From Clostridium sp. UBA3947 (GTDB taxonomy: Bacteria > Bacillota > Clostridia > Clostridiales > Clostridiaceae): a stretch of DNA of 64,000 nucleotides. Of the stretch, positions 44,310 to 53,871 are shown piece after piece. Made by a program: the position numbers and the translations under genes. The stretch is from positions 1 through 64,000 of the forward strand of contig DGDR01000038.1 in the NCBI GenBank assembly GCA_002385545.1, read 5' to 3'. The notes beneath the pieces are model-generated. The model had not been told where the DNA came from. It ran no database searches and saw only the letters and a list, made by a program, of their open reading frames with translations. Position 1 is the first letter of the stretch, and the number at the start of each line of letters is the position of its first letter.

Positions 44310-45989
44310 TTACATCACCTCACCTTTCACTCTTTCAACCAATTCTTCTCCGTTTATTTGTCTACCATCATATTTTAAGATACTCTTGTTCATCAATATA
44401 CCAGTTTCTTGAGTAATTAATTTGCCAAGCTGTCCAGTATAATTTTGCTCCACATTAACAATAGCCTTTGCCATAGAAGCATACTTTATTAATTTTTCTG
44501 TAGGTAAAGGATATATATCTCCAAAGGAAAGTGCTCCAATATTCACACCTTCTGCATTTAATGTTTCTGCAGCTTCTTTTAATGCTCCATAGGTTGACCC
44601 CCAGCCTACTAGAAGTATTTCAGGTCTTTCAGATCCAAAGTATTCTGGTTCTACCATATAATCTTTCAATAGCTCTAACTTCTTCATTCTCTTTTCCATT
44701 TGAGCCCTTCTTACCTCTGCAGATTCGGTAATGTGAGAGTATTCATCATGCTCATCGCTATCCACTAAGACCACCTGGCCAGGGACTTTTCCTGGAATTA
44801 ATCTAGGTGATATTCCATTGTCAGTAACCTTGTATCTCTTATACTCTTCTCCTTCTACTAATACACTGCCATCAGATATATATCTCTCAGCTTTTAAGTC
44901 GTTCAATTTAAATTTGGACACTGTTACCTTGGCATCTGCTAAATATTGATCTGTTAAAATTAATACTACTGTTTGGAACTTATCTGCTAGATTTAAAGCC
45001 CTAAAAGTTTGATAAAATGCATCTTCTGCATTTCTTACGGACATAACCACCCTTGGGAATTCTCCATGGGAAGCAGTTAATAAGAAGCTTAAATCACTTT
45101 GTTCTGTTCTAGTAGGTAAGCCCGTTGCAGGACCTGGTCTTTGTGAGTCCACAACCACTAAAGGTGTTTCCATTATGCCAGCCAAGCCAAGGGCTTCAAC
45201 CATTAGTGAAAAACCACCACCAGAGGAACCAGTCATGGCTCTTGCTCCAGCATAAGAAGCTCCAATAGCCATATTAATGGCTGCAATTTCATCCTCCACC
45301 TGCTCTACTATAATGCCAGCCTCCAACTGTTTCTTAGAAAGGTAGGTCATAATACTTGTTGCTGGTGTCATAGGATAAGCAGAATAAAAATTCAAACCAC
45401 CTGCTATAGCTCCTAGCGCTATAGCTGTATTACCGTTTAATAACAACGTGTCTTCGCTTTTTCTTTTTTCTAAATTATATTGAGAGTCAATTAGGCTGTA
45501 TCCCTTCATCACAGCTTCTATATTAATGTTTCTAACCTGTTCAGTGAACTTAGCTGGAATAAAGCTTTCAAAGCCTTCAAGACTTAAACCAAAATATTTC
45601 ATTGTAGCTCCTACAGCTAACATACCAACAGCTCTGCTTAACCCTAATTCATTAGCTAACTTAACTAGGGGCAAGCTAATAGCTTTATCATGGTCAAATT
45701 TAATGCCTTCGTCTAATATAATTGCTCCCTTATCCTTTAGCCTATTTACATGAAATTCAGCTGCATTTTTATCTAAAGCTATTATAAAATCTAATTTATT
45801 GCTGTGAGAAAAAATTAACCTGTCGCTTATTCTTATCTGAGTAAAATTATTTCCTCCTCTTGCCCTAGACATATAATCCTTATTAGAAAAAACGTAATAG
45901 CCATTTAGCTTTATTACCTTTTCTAAAAAGTCACTAATTGTGTCCATTCCTTGTCCAGCTGCACCGCCAACTAAAATATTAAACTCCAA
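44310..45989 (-). CDS. korA: 2-oxoacid:ferredoxin oxidoreductase, fused gamma-alpha subunit (KorA-like)
   Basis: A 559-residue fusion. Residues 1-170 are the gamma domain (VGGAAGQGMDTISD), followed by the alpha/pyrimidine-binding domain (GNTAIALGAIAGGLNFYSAYPMTPATSIMTYLS, GASYAGARAMTGSSGGGFSLMVEALGLAGI) and a transketolase C-like end. This is the two-gene KorAB type. A TTG start (45987-45989) follows GGAGGTGTAGTAA. A Fur-like repeat overlaps its likely promoter at 46.1 kb. It would support 2-oxoacid metabolism in the anaerobe, and the reaction depends on ferredoxin and TPP. Confidence 0.9.
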   Translation of the reverse strand: MEFNILVGGAAGQGMDTISDFLEKVIKLNGYYVFSNKDYMSRARGGNNFTQIRISDRLIFSHSNKLDFIIALDKNAAEFHVNRLKDKGAIILDEGIKFDHDKAISLPLVKLANELGLSRAVGMLAVGATMKYFGLSLEGFESFIPAKFTEQVRNINIEAVMKGYSLIDSQYNLEKRKSEDTLLLNGNTAIALGAIAGGLNFYSAYPMTPATSIMTYLSKKQLEAGIIVEQVEDEIAAINMAIGASYAGARAMTGSSGGGFSLMVEALGLAGIMETPLVVVDSQRPGPATGLPTRTEQSDLSFLLTASHGEFPRVVMSVRNAEDAFYQTFRALNLADKFQTVVLILTDQYLADAKVTVSKFKLNDLKAERYISDGSVLVEGEEYKRYKVTDNGISPRLIPGKVPGQVVLVDSDEHDEYSHITESAEVRRAQMEKRMKKLELLKDYMVEPEYFGSERPEILLVGWGSTYGALKEAAETLNAEGVNIGALSFGDIYPLPTEKLIKYASMAKAIVNVEQNYTGQLGKLITQETGILMNKSILKYDGRQINGEELVERVKGEVM

Positions 45990-46009
45990 TTACTACACCT
46001 CCAATTTAT

Positions 46010-46389
46010 TTTCTTTACAGGATTTTCAATTATTATATATCTTAACTCTATTTATTTACTTTGAATTTAACCTAGATATATAAATAACTGATTAACTTAA
46101 TGTAAGTATACCCTATAAAGGTATTTTTAATCAATAATCATTATCATTTGATATGTATTATTAAATGAAATCACCGTTGATTTCCATTGTCATACTTCTA
46201 TATGCTCATTATTTAGAGAACTGTTATATATTTTTATTTCATTTTGTTACATTAATAAACTTAGCATTTTTAAATAGATATATTATCTGTTATCCGAATT
46301 CTTATATCTATCTTATTACTATGGTTCTAGAAGCATTTATGAGAATACCTTAAACATATTAACCTTTACCAAATTAAGCTATAGAAATA
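46010..46389. other. Intergenic region between korA and sufU, control region only
   Basis: A very AT-rich gap. It holds the candidate korA promoter and Fur-like box at 46105-46146, and otherwise a short hydrophobic open frame (46165-46353) without ribosome site or family resemblance. I see no RNA gene. Confidence 0.5.
46105..46146 (-). promoter_or_regulatory. Candidate korA promoter with Fur-like box
   Basis: Minus strand TGATAATGATTATTG (46132-46146) matches 13 of 15 positions of the TGATAATNATTATCA 7-1-7 Fur consensus. It overlaps a -35 (TTGATT, 46129-46134) with TATACT (46105-46110) 18 bp away. It lies about 120 bp before the korA start. Confidence 0.5.
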
Positions 46390-46390
46390 G

Positions 46391-46432
46391 AAAAACTACG
46401 AAGACTGCCAATTAGCAAGCCTCGTAGTTTTT
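46391..46432 (-). terminator. Terminator of the suf operon
   Basis: AAAAACTACGA / TCGTAGTTTTT outer stem with internal pairing (GCTTGC-like centre), just beyond the sufU stop. Confidence 0.85.
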
Positions 46433-46436
46433 AACT

Positions 46437-46859
46437 TTATTCTAAAGATTCCTTTAATGTATGCCAAGATAGAACAGCACACTTTACCCTAGCAGGCATA
46501 TTTGAGATATTTTTTAGAGCTGCTGCATCCTCTAGCTCCTCTAATTCCTCATCATCTGTTATCTCTCGCTTTATCATACCAAGAAATAAATTCATCAATC
46601 TTTTAGCTTCATCTACGCTTTTACCCTTTATTAAGTCAATCATCATAGAAGTAGAGGCCTGAGAAATAGCACAGCCCACTCCTGTAAAAGATGCATCTTC
46701 TATAATTCCGTCCTTTAGCTTTAATTCTAATTGAATTTCATCACCGCAGCTGGGATTTCTTCCTTTAAGCACCACATCTGGTGAATCTAAATGCTTTTTA
46801 TTATGATTTGATGAATTATGTTCCATTATTAATTCTGTATATATTGAACTAAGATCCAT
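46437..46859 (-). CDS. sufU: SUF system scaffold/transfer protein SufU
   Basis: A 140-residue NifU/IscU-like protein of the SufU type. The three Cys positions appear as NPSCGDEI, GVGCAISQAS and RVKCAVLSW with the Asp in GDE; these bind zinc in Bacillus SufU, which accepts sulfur from SufS. The insertion typical of SufU between the second and third Cys is present. It overlaps the end of sufS by 11 bp. Last gene of sufCBDSU. Confidence 0.95.
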   Translation of the reverse strand: MDLSSIYTELIMEHNSSNHNKKHLDSPDVVLKGRNPSCGDEIQLELKLKDGIIEDASFTGVGCAISQASTSMMIDLIKGKSVDEAKRLMNLFLGMIKREITDDEELEELEDAAALKNISNMPARVKCAVLSWHTLKESLE

Positions 46860-48075
46860 AACCTAACCACTTCCTAACGGCTTTTATACTATCAATAAAG
46901 ATATCTACATCCTGTATAGTGTTATATAAATAGAAACTCACTCTACAGGTTGCATTTGCACCTAAAAATTGCATAAGGGGATGAGCACAATGGTGACCAG
47001 CTCTTATGGAAATTCCATCAGCATCTAGTATAGATGCCACATCATGAGGATGCACCTCCTGTATATTAAAGGATATAACCGATGATTTTTTATTTATATC
47101 CTCTGTTCCATAGATAGTCATATAAGGAATCTCTGACATTTTTATAAGGGCATAGCTGGTCAGCGCCTTTTCTGTAGCTTTAATGTTATTCATACCTACC
47201 TTATTTATATAATTTATTGCTTCACTTAAACCTATGGCACCAGCTACATTTTGAGTACCACCTTCAAACTTTTGAGGCAGAGAAGCAAATTCTGCATCCT
47301 GTTCTGTTACATATTCAATCATATCTCCTCCGTATAAAAAAGGAGGCATAGCTTCTAGGTGTTTCTTTTTACCATAAAGTACTCCTATACCCATGGGAGC
47401 CAACATTTTATGGCCAGAGAAAACCATAAAATCTGCATCTAACTCCGACACATTAACCTTCATATGAGGAATGCTTTGTGAGCCGTCAATTATGGCTACA
47501 GCTCCCACCTCATGAGCCCTTTTAATGATAGCTTCAATTGGATTAATTGTACCTAATACATTAGAAACATGGGTAACAGATACTATTTTAGTTCTTTCAC
47601 CAATTTTATTAACTATTTCCTCTTCAGGGATAATTCCTTCTTCATTAACATACATGTACTTTAGGACAGCACCCTTAGCCTTCGCTACCATCTGCCAGGG
47701 CACTAAATTACTATGATGCTCTGCTATTGATATTACTATTTCGTCTCCTTCTTTTAAAAAGTGCATGCCATAACTATAGGCTATTAAATTAAAGGATTCT
47801 GTGGCCCCTTTAGTAAAAATAATTTCACTAGCCTCCTTAGCTCCAATAAAATCCCTAACCACTTCTCTTGCTTGTTCATATAACTCAGTAGATTTTACGC
47901 TTAGGTAATAGGCCCCTCTATGAGGATTAGCATTATATAAATTATAATATTCATCCACCGCTTTTATAACACTCAAAGGCTTATGAGTTGTGGCTGCATT
48001 ATCTAAATATACCAGCCTCTTTCCATTAACCTTTTGATTGAGAACTGGAAAGTCTAAAAGAAAATTACTAGACAT
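46849..48075 (-). CDS. sufS: Cysteine desulfurase SufS
   Basis: A 408-residue class V aminotransferase-like enzyme, group II cysteine desulfurase. VYLDNAATTHKP, TKGATESFNLIAYSYG, the PLP lysine in FSGHKMLAPMGIGVLYG, and the catalytic Cys in RAGHHCAHPLMQFLG are present. It releases sulfur from cysteine as a persulfide for SufU. It overlaps sufD (8 bp) and sufU (11 bp), so expression is coupled. Confidence 0.96.
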   Translation of the reverse strand: MSSNFLLDFPVLNQKVNGKRLVYLDNAATTHKPLSVIKAVDEYYNLYNANPHRGAYYLSVKSTELYEQAREVVRDFIGAKEASEIIFTKGATESFNLIAYSYGMHFLKEGDEIVISIAEHHSNLVPWQMVAKAKGAVLKYMYVNEEGIIPEEEIVNKIGERTKIVSVTHVSNVLGTINPIEAIIKRAHEVGAVAIIDGSQSIPHMKVNVSELDADFMVFSGHKMLAPMGIGVLYGKKKHLEAMPPFLYGGDMIEYVTEQDAEFASLPQKFEGGTQNVAGAIGLSEAINYINKVGMNNIKATEKALTSYALIKMSEIPYMTIYGTEDINKKSSVISFNIQEVHPHDVASILDADGISIRAGHHCAHPLMQFLGANATCRVSFYLYNTIQDVDIFIDSIKAVRKWLGYGS

Positions 48076-49171
48076 TAATCATTCTCCTCCTAATATACTC
48101 AGAGATTTCCTCCCTTAATTCTTCTATTGGCACTTTCTCTGTAATGGGATTAAAGGATGACTCAATTATAAGCTTTTTAGCCTCAAGCTCAGAAAAGCCT
48201 CTGCTCATAAGATAAAATAATTTATTTTCATCAATCTTTCCTGTACTAGCAGCATGCTGTCCCTGAACATCATCTTCACCGCAAAGGAGCAAAGGCACTG
48301 ATCTATTTCTGATATTATTGCTTAACAATACGGTATATTCTTCTTCCGCTCCCTTTGCTTCCTTGGCCCCTCGCTTAAAGTCGATGGTTCCTCTGAAGAT
48401 CTTGCTGCTATTATCCATTAAGGCACCGTTAGTTTTAATATTACTTTCAGATTTTTTACCATAATGATTAATCACATAATTTATATCAATAGTTCTATCC
48501 TTATCCCCTAAGTAAATTGAATAAATATTACCTTTGCTATTTTCGCTTATTAAATCATTCTTACAACTTGTTATAGTATTCCTTGCTCCTAATTCTACAA
48601 GTACGCAATTAATTTCTCCATTTTCCTCTGTAGCTGCTGCTATAGCATCTAAATGAATTCCGTCGTCCTCTATTAGTTGAACCTTAACTAAATTGATTTT
48701 TGCTCCTTTTTTTGCATACAACTTGGTTAATCCGCTATGGAAGGCTTCAACACCTTTAGTTGAAGAATACTTCATCACTACAGTTATTTCACTATTTTCT
48801 CCAGCAACAATCAAATTATTATCTACTAATATAGAATTGCTAGAATCCATTTTGTAATCAAAAAACAGAGGTTCTGCTATCCTTTTATTTTCCTCAACCT
48901 CTATAAGATAGCCAGTATTAAAATTTTTAGTTACTATCTCAGTTAAGGTTTCTGATACACCAAGTTCCTTCTTGTTATCAAAAAATCTTATACTACTATT
49001 ATTCTTATTTATATCAATTACTTTATAGCCTTCACCTTCATATTTTGATAAGGGCTTTAAATAGTACTCCCCTATCTCTGGCATCTTATCCTTTAAATTA
49101 GTTTCATTTACACCCAGCCATCTCCATGTTCGTACTGGAATGTTATTTAAGCCTTTTAAAATTTCGCTCAT
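48068..49171 (-). CDS. sufD: Fe-S assembly protein SufD
   Basis: A 367-residue SufB/SufD-family protein, shorter than sufB and lacking its conserved cluster Cys pattern. Family blocks: AEEEYTVLLSNNIRNRSVPLLLCGEDDVQGQHAASTGKID, then LFYLMSRGFSELEAKKLIIE. It joins SufB and SufC in the SufBC2D scaffold. It follows sufB closely (11 bp) and overlaps sufS. Confidence 0.94.
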   Translation of the reverse strand: MSEILKGLNNIPVRTWRWLGVNETNLKDKMPEIGEYYLKPLSKYEGEGYKVIDINKNNSSIRFFDNKKELGVSETLTEIVTKNFNTGYLIEVEENKRIAEPLFFDYKMDSSNSILVDNNLIVAGENSEITVVMKYSSTKGVEAFHSGLTKLYAKKGAKINLVKVQLIEDDGIHLDAIAAATEENGEINCVLVELGARNTITSCKNDLISENSKGNIYSIYLGDKDRTIDINYVINHYGKKSESNIKTNGALMDNSSKIFRGTIDFKRGAKEAKGAEEEYTVLLSNNIRNRSVPLLLCGEDDVQGQHAASTGKIDENKLFYLMSRGFSELEAKKLIIESSFNPITEKVPIEELREEISEYIRRRMINV

Positions 49172-49182
49172 AAAATCACCAC

Positions 49183-50589
49183 CTATCCTATACTGCCTTC
49201 CATTTCAAGATTTATTAGATTATTCATCTCCACCGCATACTCCAAAGGAAGCTCTTTTGCAATAGGTTCTACAAAGCCTCTAACTATCATAGCTTTTGCT
49301 TCTTCCTCACTGATACCTCTAGTCATCAAATAGTAAATAGCCTCTTCGCTAATTCGGCCTATTTTTGCTTCGTGACCTATATCCACTTCATCGTTTAAGA
49401 TATCTAACACTGGTAATGTATCTGAACGGGAGATATCATCTAACATCAATGATTCACAGGATACAGTGGATTTACAATGATGGGCATTGGCTGCTACCTT
49501 TATAGCGCCTCTATAAACCGCTTCACCGCCACCCTTTGAAATTGACTTAGAATTGATATTGGAAGATGTATAGGGGGCCGCATGAATAACCTTCGCTCCT
49601 GTATCTAATATTTGTCCCTTAGAGGCAAAGGTTACACCAGTAAATTCAGCCTTTGCACCCTCTCCTCTCAAAATGCTCATAGGATAGAGCATTGAAACCT
49701 TGGAGCCAAAGGAGCCAGAAACCCACTCTATTGTTCCTTTTTTATCTACCACTGCCCTTTTGGTATTTAAATTCATCATATTTTTAGACCAGTTTTCTAT
49801 GGTAGAATATCTTAAATATGCATCCTCCTTAACATATAATTCAACACAGCCTGCATGTAAGTTAGTTACACTATATTTTGGAGCGGAGCAACCTTCTATA
49901 AAATGTAGATAAGCTCCTTTTTCTACAATTATTAATGTATGCTCAAACTGGCCAGCTCCTGGAGAATTTAGTCTAAAATAGGATTGGAGCGGTATTTCTA
50001 CCTTTACTCCTGCTGGAACATATACGAAGGATCCTCCAGACCATACAGCTCCATGGAGGGCTACAAACTTATGGTCATTAGGTGGAACCAACTTCATGAA
50101 GTATTCCTTCACTATATCCTCATAGTCCCTTATAGCTGTTTCCATATCTGTATATATAACACCTTGTTCAACTAACTCTTCCCTTATACTATGGTAAACC
50201 ACCTCTGAATCATATTGGGCTCCTACCCCTGCCAACGACTCTCTTTCAGCTTGAGGAATCCCCAGCCTTTCAAAGGTGTTCTTTATATCCTCTGGCACTT
50301 CCTCCCAGCTACCTTTTAAGCTAGTATCTGGTTTAACATAGGTTACTATATTATCCATATCCAATTCATCTAGAGAAGGTCCCCAGGTTGGCAATTCTAA
50401 TTTATTATAAATCTCCAAGGACTTTAGCCTAAACTCTCTCATCCATTGAGGTTCATTCTTTTCCCTAGATATTTCTTCCACGATTTCTGGAGTCAATCCA
50501 CTGGATACCTTAAAGCTATATCTATCCTCATTTCTTATATCGTAAAGTCCTCTATCCAAGTCCTCTACATAAGTTTTTCTTTTTTCCAT
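49183..50589 (-). CDS. sufB: Fe-S cluster scaffold SufB
   Basis: A 468-residue SufB. Blocks GVGAQYDSEVVYHSI, VALHGAVWSGGSFVYVPAGV, HFIEGCSAPKYSVTNLHAG and NAHHCKSTVSCESLMLDD are characteristic, including the conserved Cys residues. SufB is the main site where the new cluster forms in the SufBC2D complex. Start ATG has GAGGTGATAAT. Second gene of the suf operon after sufC. Confidence 0.97.
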   Translation of the reverse strand: MEKRKTYVEDLDRGLYDIRNEDRYSFKVSSGLTPEIVEEISREKNEPQWMREFRLKSLEIYNKLELPTWGPSLDELDMDNIVTYVKPDTSLKGSWEEVPEDIKNTFERLGIPQAERESLAGVGAQYDSEVVYHSIREELVEQGVIYTDMETAIRDYEDIVKEYFMKLVPPNDHKFVALHGAVWSGGSFVYVPAGVKVEIPLQSYFRLNSPGAGQFEHTLIIVEKGAYLHFIEGCSAPKYSVTNLHAGCVELYVKEDAYLRYSTIENWSKNMMNLNTKRAVVDKKGTIEWVSGSFGSKVSMLYPMSILRGEGAKAEFTGVTFASKGQILDTGAKVIHAAPYTSSNINSKSISKGGGEAVYRGAIKVAANAHHCKSTVSCESLMLDDISRSDTLPVLDILNDEVDIGHEAKIGRISEEAIYYLMTRGISEEEAKAMIVRGFVEPIAKELPLEYAVEMNNLINLEMEGSIG

Positions 50590-50605
50590 ATTATCACCTC
50601 ATAGA

Positions 50606-51349
50606 CTAAACTGACCCTATATTTTCAAAGCCCTTTTCATTTATTTCATTCACTAAGGTAGCATCTCCCACCTTAACAACTCTACCATCCTGTATAACAT
50701 GAACATAATCCACATCTAAAAATTCTAATATTTTACTGTTATGAGTAATAATCAATATGGCATTATCTTCATTCTTAAATTGACTTACTCCATTTGACAC
50801 AATCTTTACGGCATCTACATCTAATCCAGAATCTGTTTCGTCCAATATAGCCAGCTTTGGATTAAGCATCAACATTTGAAGGATTTCGTTCTTCTTCTTT
50901 TCTCCCCCAGAGAAGCCCACATTAAGATATCGGTTCCCATAGCTTTCATCAATCTTTAATTGGGCCATTTTTTCTCTAAGCTCCCTTTTAAATGCCATAA
51001 TTTTTATAGGCTTGCCTGTAATTGCACTTCTAGATGCTCTCAAAAAACTTTCCACAGTTATCCCTGGTACTTCCTCCGGTGCTTGAAAGGATAGAAAAAT
51101 TCCCTTTTTAGCCCTTTCCTCTGTTTTTAACTCTGTAATATCTTCACCTTCAAATATTATAGAACCCTTAGTTACTTCATATTTAGGATGCCCCATTATA
51201 ATATTAACCAAGGTGGATTTACCTGCTCCATTAGGGCCCATGATAACATGAACCTCACCTTTCTTTATTTTCAAGTTTAATCCTTTTAGTATTTCCTTTC
51301 CTTCAACTTCTGCATGTATATCTTTAACTTCCAATAACATCTCTGTCAT
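50606..51349 (-). CDS. sufC: Fe-S assembly ATPase SufC
   Basis: A 247-residue ABC ATPase. Walker A GPNGAGKSTLVNI, signature FSGGEKKKNEILQML and Walker B AILDETDSGLDVD are clear. The DSGLD after the Walker B and the KKKNE signature are the SufC pattern, different from importer ATPases. It drives conformational change of SufB-SufD in the cytosol. First gene of sufCBDSU; start ATG follows AGAGGTGAATTTTT. Confidence 0.97.
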   Translation of the reverse strand: MTEMLLEVKDIHAEVEGKEILKGLNLKIKKGEVHVIMGPNGAGKSTLVNIIMGHPKYEVTKGSIIFEGEDITELKTEERAKKGIFLSFQAPEEVPGITVESFLRASRSAITGKPIKIMAFKRELREKMAQLKIDESYGNRYLNVGFSGGEKKKNEILQMLMLNPKLAILDETDSGLDVDAVKIVSNGVSQFKNEDNAILIITHNSKILEFLDVDYVHVIQDGRVVKVGDATLVNEINEKGFENIGSV

Positions 51350-51406
51350 AAAAATTCACCTCTTAAGAAATTAATTCCGAGCATTTTACTCTGATTTATG
51401 CTTATA

Positions 51407-51437
51407 TTTTATCCTTATTGACATTGATTGTCAATAA
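51407..51437 (-). promoter_or_regulatory. suf promoter with Fur-like perfect palindrome
   Basis: Minus strand -35 TTGACA, 17 bp, -10 TAAAAT. A perfect 9-5-9 inverted repeat TTATTGACA N5 TGTCAATAA (51415-51437) covers the -35 and the spacer. Its core TGACAATCAATGTCA (or its reverse) agrees with 11 of 14 informative positions of the 7-1-7 Fur consensus. An IscR/SufR-like regulator is also possible. Confidence 0.65.
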
Positions 51438-51474
51438 TTATTATCCTTAAAAATCCACTAGCGATTAAGAAATC

Positions 51475-52176
51475 TCATCCCTCGTAATTATCTCCAAAGT
51501 TATTATCCCAATAGATTTCTCCATTCACTGTGTAACTTATACAAAACTGAACCTTGGTATCTTGAGGTATATCCTCTAGAGTAAAACTCCAGATTTCTAT
51601 ATTATTCGAGTTATAATCTTTATAATAGGCCTTTTCCTCCTTATAAGATAGCCAATTATCTGTAGTATATCTAATCCTAACATCTTTATTATAACCTAAG
51701 TTTCTAAGAAGTATGGTGCCTATAATAAAGTCCTTATTGTACTTATTATAATTGCAGCCCCTATCATAGCTTACAAGAGATACATTTATATCCCCTAAAG
51801 CATATCTAACATTACAATCATAAGAATTTTCATGGTTTATGCACAAGCAATAATCCTTACCCTGATTATTATCCCAATATTCCTTGTCTCCAGACTGGTA
51901 TTGTATAGCAAATTTACAAAAGTATATTTCATTTTTACTTTCAGGTAAATTTATAGGTGTTTCAAAGGACCAAATCTCTATTCCACTGCCAGTCTTTTTA
52001 ACATACCGTCCTTCTACTACACTCCAATTTTTATCATCATAGGTATAATGAATTATCAGCTTCTTATTCTCTCCCAAATCTTCCACTGCCACAATACCAG
52101 TAACATTGTAGCCATAGCAATTACCCTTTTCAACCCATTGAATTTTATCTACTATCCTTCCATTAATCAATCTCAT
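51475..52176 (-). CDS. Protein of two tandem CBM21-like carbohydrate-binding domains
   Basis: A 233-residue protein without signal peptide. Two repeats are visible: about residues 25-110 (VAVEDLGENKKLIIHYTYD ... FAIQYQSGDKEYWDNNQGKDY) and about 130-230 (ILLRNLGYNKDVRIRYTTDNW ... FCISYTVNGEIYWDNNFGDNY). The YWDNNxGxNY end and the aromatic pattern are those of CBM21 starch/glycogen-binding domains, best known from glucoamylases and from glycogen-targeting phosphatase subunits. No catalytic domain is present. In a sporulating clostridium it could bind intracellular glycogen (granulose). That is inference. It stands alone on the minus strand between suf and a chemotaxis receptor. Confidence 0.78.
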   Translation of the reverse strand: MRLINGRIVDKIQWVEKGNCYGYNVTGIVAVEDLGENKKLIIHYTYDDKNWSVVEGRYVKKTGSGIEIWSFETPINLPESKNEIYFCKFAIQYQSGDKEYWDNNQGKDYCLCINHENSYDCNVRYALGDINVSLVSYDRGCNYNKYNKDFIIGTILLRNLGYNKDVRIRYTTDNWLSYKEEKAYYKDYNSNNIEIWSFTLEDIPQDTKVQFCISYTVNGEIYWDNNFGDNYEG

Positions 52177-52267
52177 ATTAATCCTCCTTAACTAATAATA
52201 TGTTAGCTGTACTAAGAAAGAATAAAGTTCATGGAAGCTTAATAATTATCCATGAACTTACTAAGTA

Positions 52268-53731
52268 CTACTGGATCTTTTTTATTTTTTCACCTAATTT
52301 CTTAATAGTCATTATTTTTTCATGAATTTCTGTAACTGATTTTTCCTGAGTTTCTGCTAATGCCATAATCTGCTCTGTAGTAGCAGTATTTTCTTGCGAT
52401 ACTGCTGCTATAGTTTCTAACTGAGATTGAGTATTGTTAATTTGCTTTAGGAGACTATCTATCATTGCATATTCCTTACTTAACTTTTCATCTACCAGTT
52501 CTACTGATTCATTTACATTTTGAAGAACTTCTAGTATTTTATCTACCTTCTTATTACCAATTAATACTGCATCTCTTCCCTTGATAACATCCTGTAAAGC
52601 AGTTTCTGTAGATTCAGTAATTAATTCAGTAATGCTTTTTATCTCATTTGCTGTTTCAGCACTTTGCTCTGCTAGCTTTCTAACTTCTTCTGCTACAACA
52701 GCAAAGCCTTTACCTGCCTCTCCTGCTCTAGCAGCTTCTATTGCCGCATTTAATGCTAGTAGATTTGTCTGATCTGCTATTTGACTTATGCCTAATAAGG
52801 CTTCCTGTATCCTATTCATATTATTCTTTAAATTAGAAACAGTTTCAACGGATGTATTTATAGCATCATTGATTATCTTCATCTGATTAGACATTTCCTT
52901 AACCTCTTCAGCCCCTTGATATACTGCAGCCGCTGAGCCTTTAAAGGAATTTTCAATATCCTTAGATAATTCATAGGTTTCATCTATTTGCTTAGTAGAA
53001 GCAAGCATAGCACTATTAGCATTATTAATAGACACAGCAGTTTCCTCTACTGCCCTTGACATATCTCTCATAGATTGTCCAACCATTCCAATACCTTGCT
53101 TAATATCTTCTATAAGCACTGAGCTATCATTAACATTTTCAATAATTGCATTAGTGCTTTCTTCTAAAACAGCAACATTATCATGTAATTTATTTAATGA
53201 TTCTCTAGCAATAGCTTCTTCACTCTGGGACTTATTTATTAATTCTCTTCCCCACTTAGTTAAATTATATAAAACTGCAATAGCACAAATAAAAACACCT
53301 ATTCTAGCAATAAAGTTTCCAATATTATTATCTGGTCCCATTACAGAAACCGGCGATACTATATAAGTACCTACTAAGATTGTTAAAAAAATAACCGAAA
53401 AAGTCAATAAAATTTTCCTATTAAAGTATACCGTTGCTAGACAAAGTGAAAGCAGATAAATATTAAACATTCTTTCTACGCCACCAGAGACTATTGATAA
53501 GCCAAGTGCTCCTAAAGCTGTTAGCAAAGGAATTGTAACACTTTTCACAAAATCATTAATAGGTAATAGAGCAATAATAGATATAATTATTGAAAGAGAA
53601 AACATTGCTATACCTGCTTTCATGGCATACTGTAAACCGTCTGCCCCATATGCAGCAAATAGCAACACAAGGCTGAATATCCATATAATTACAACATTAA
53701 ACCGATGCTCCTTTGAAATTTTACTCTTCAT
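52268..53731 (-). CDS. Methyl-accepting chemotaxis protein, polytopic membrane type
   Basis: About 487 residues; ATG 53729-53731 follows GGGTGGGTGGAT. The N-terminal 170 residues hold about five or six membrane helices with hardly any extracellular domain, followed by the cytoplasmic signalling domain with the hairpin tip [44 protein letters not shown]. No clear HAMP domain is seen between. This type senses signals inside or at the membrane rather than periplasmic ligands. It should feed CheA/CheW; no che gene is nearby. Confidence 0.9.
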   Translation of the reverse strand: MKSKISKEHRFNVVIIWIFSLVLLFAAYGADGLQYAMKAGIAMFSLSIIISIIALLPINDFVKSVTIPLLTALGALGLSIVSGGVERMFNIYLLSLCLATVYFNRKILLTFSVIFLTILVGTYIVSPVSVMGPDNNIGNFIARIGVFICAIAVLYNLTKWGRELINKSQSEEAIARESLNKLHDNVAVLEESTNAIIENVNDSSVLIEDIKQGIGMVGQSMRDMSRAVEETAVSINNANSAMLASTKQIDETYELSKDIENSFKGSAAAVYQGAEEVKEMSNQMKIINDAINTSVETVSNLKNNMNRIQEALLGISQIADQTNLLALNAAIEAARAGEAGKGFAVVAEEVRKLAEQSAETANEIKSITELITESTETALQDVIKGRDAVLIGNKKVDKILEVLQNVNESVELVDEKLSKEYAMIDSLLKQINNTQSQLETIAAVSQENTATTEQIMALAETQEKSVTEIHEKIMTIKKLGEKIKKIQ

Positions 53732-53871
53732 ATCCACCCACCCTCTTAGCTATTATAACTTAATTATATCACATTTTATTTTATGTAAACAAAAAAAACA
53801 GCGAAAACTGGTTCTTTATATAAAAAATTATATAGTTATGGAAAAACTTGTCGTTGAAAACTATAGTTTTA

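Noticed and set aside
46165..46353. 62-residue hydrophobic open frame between korA and sufU
   Set aside because: No ribosome binding site, no family resemblance, very AT-rich region.
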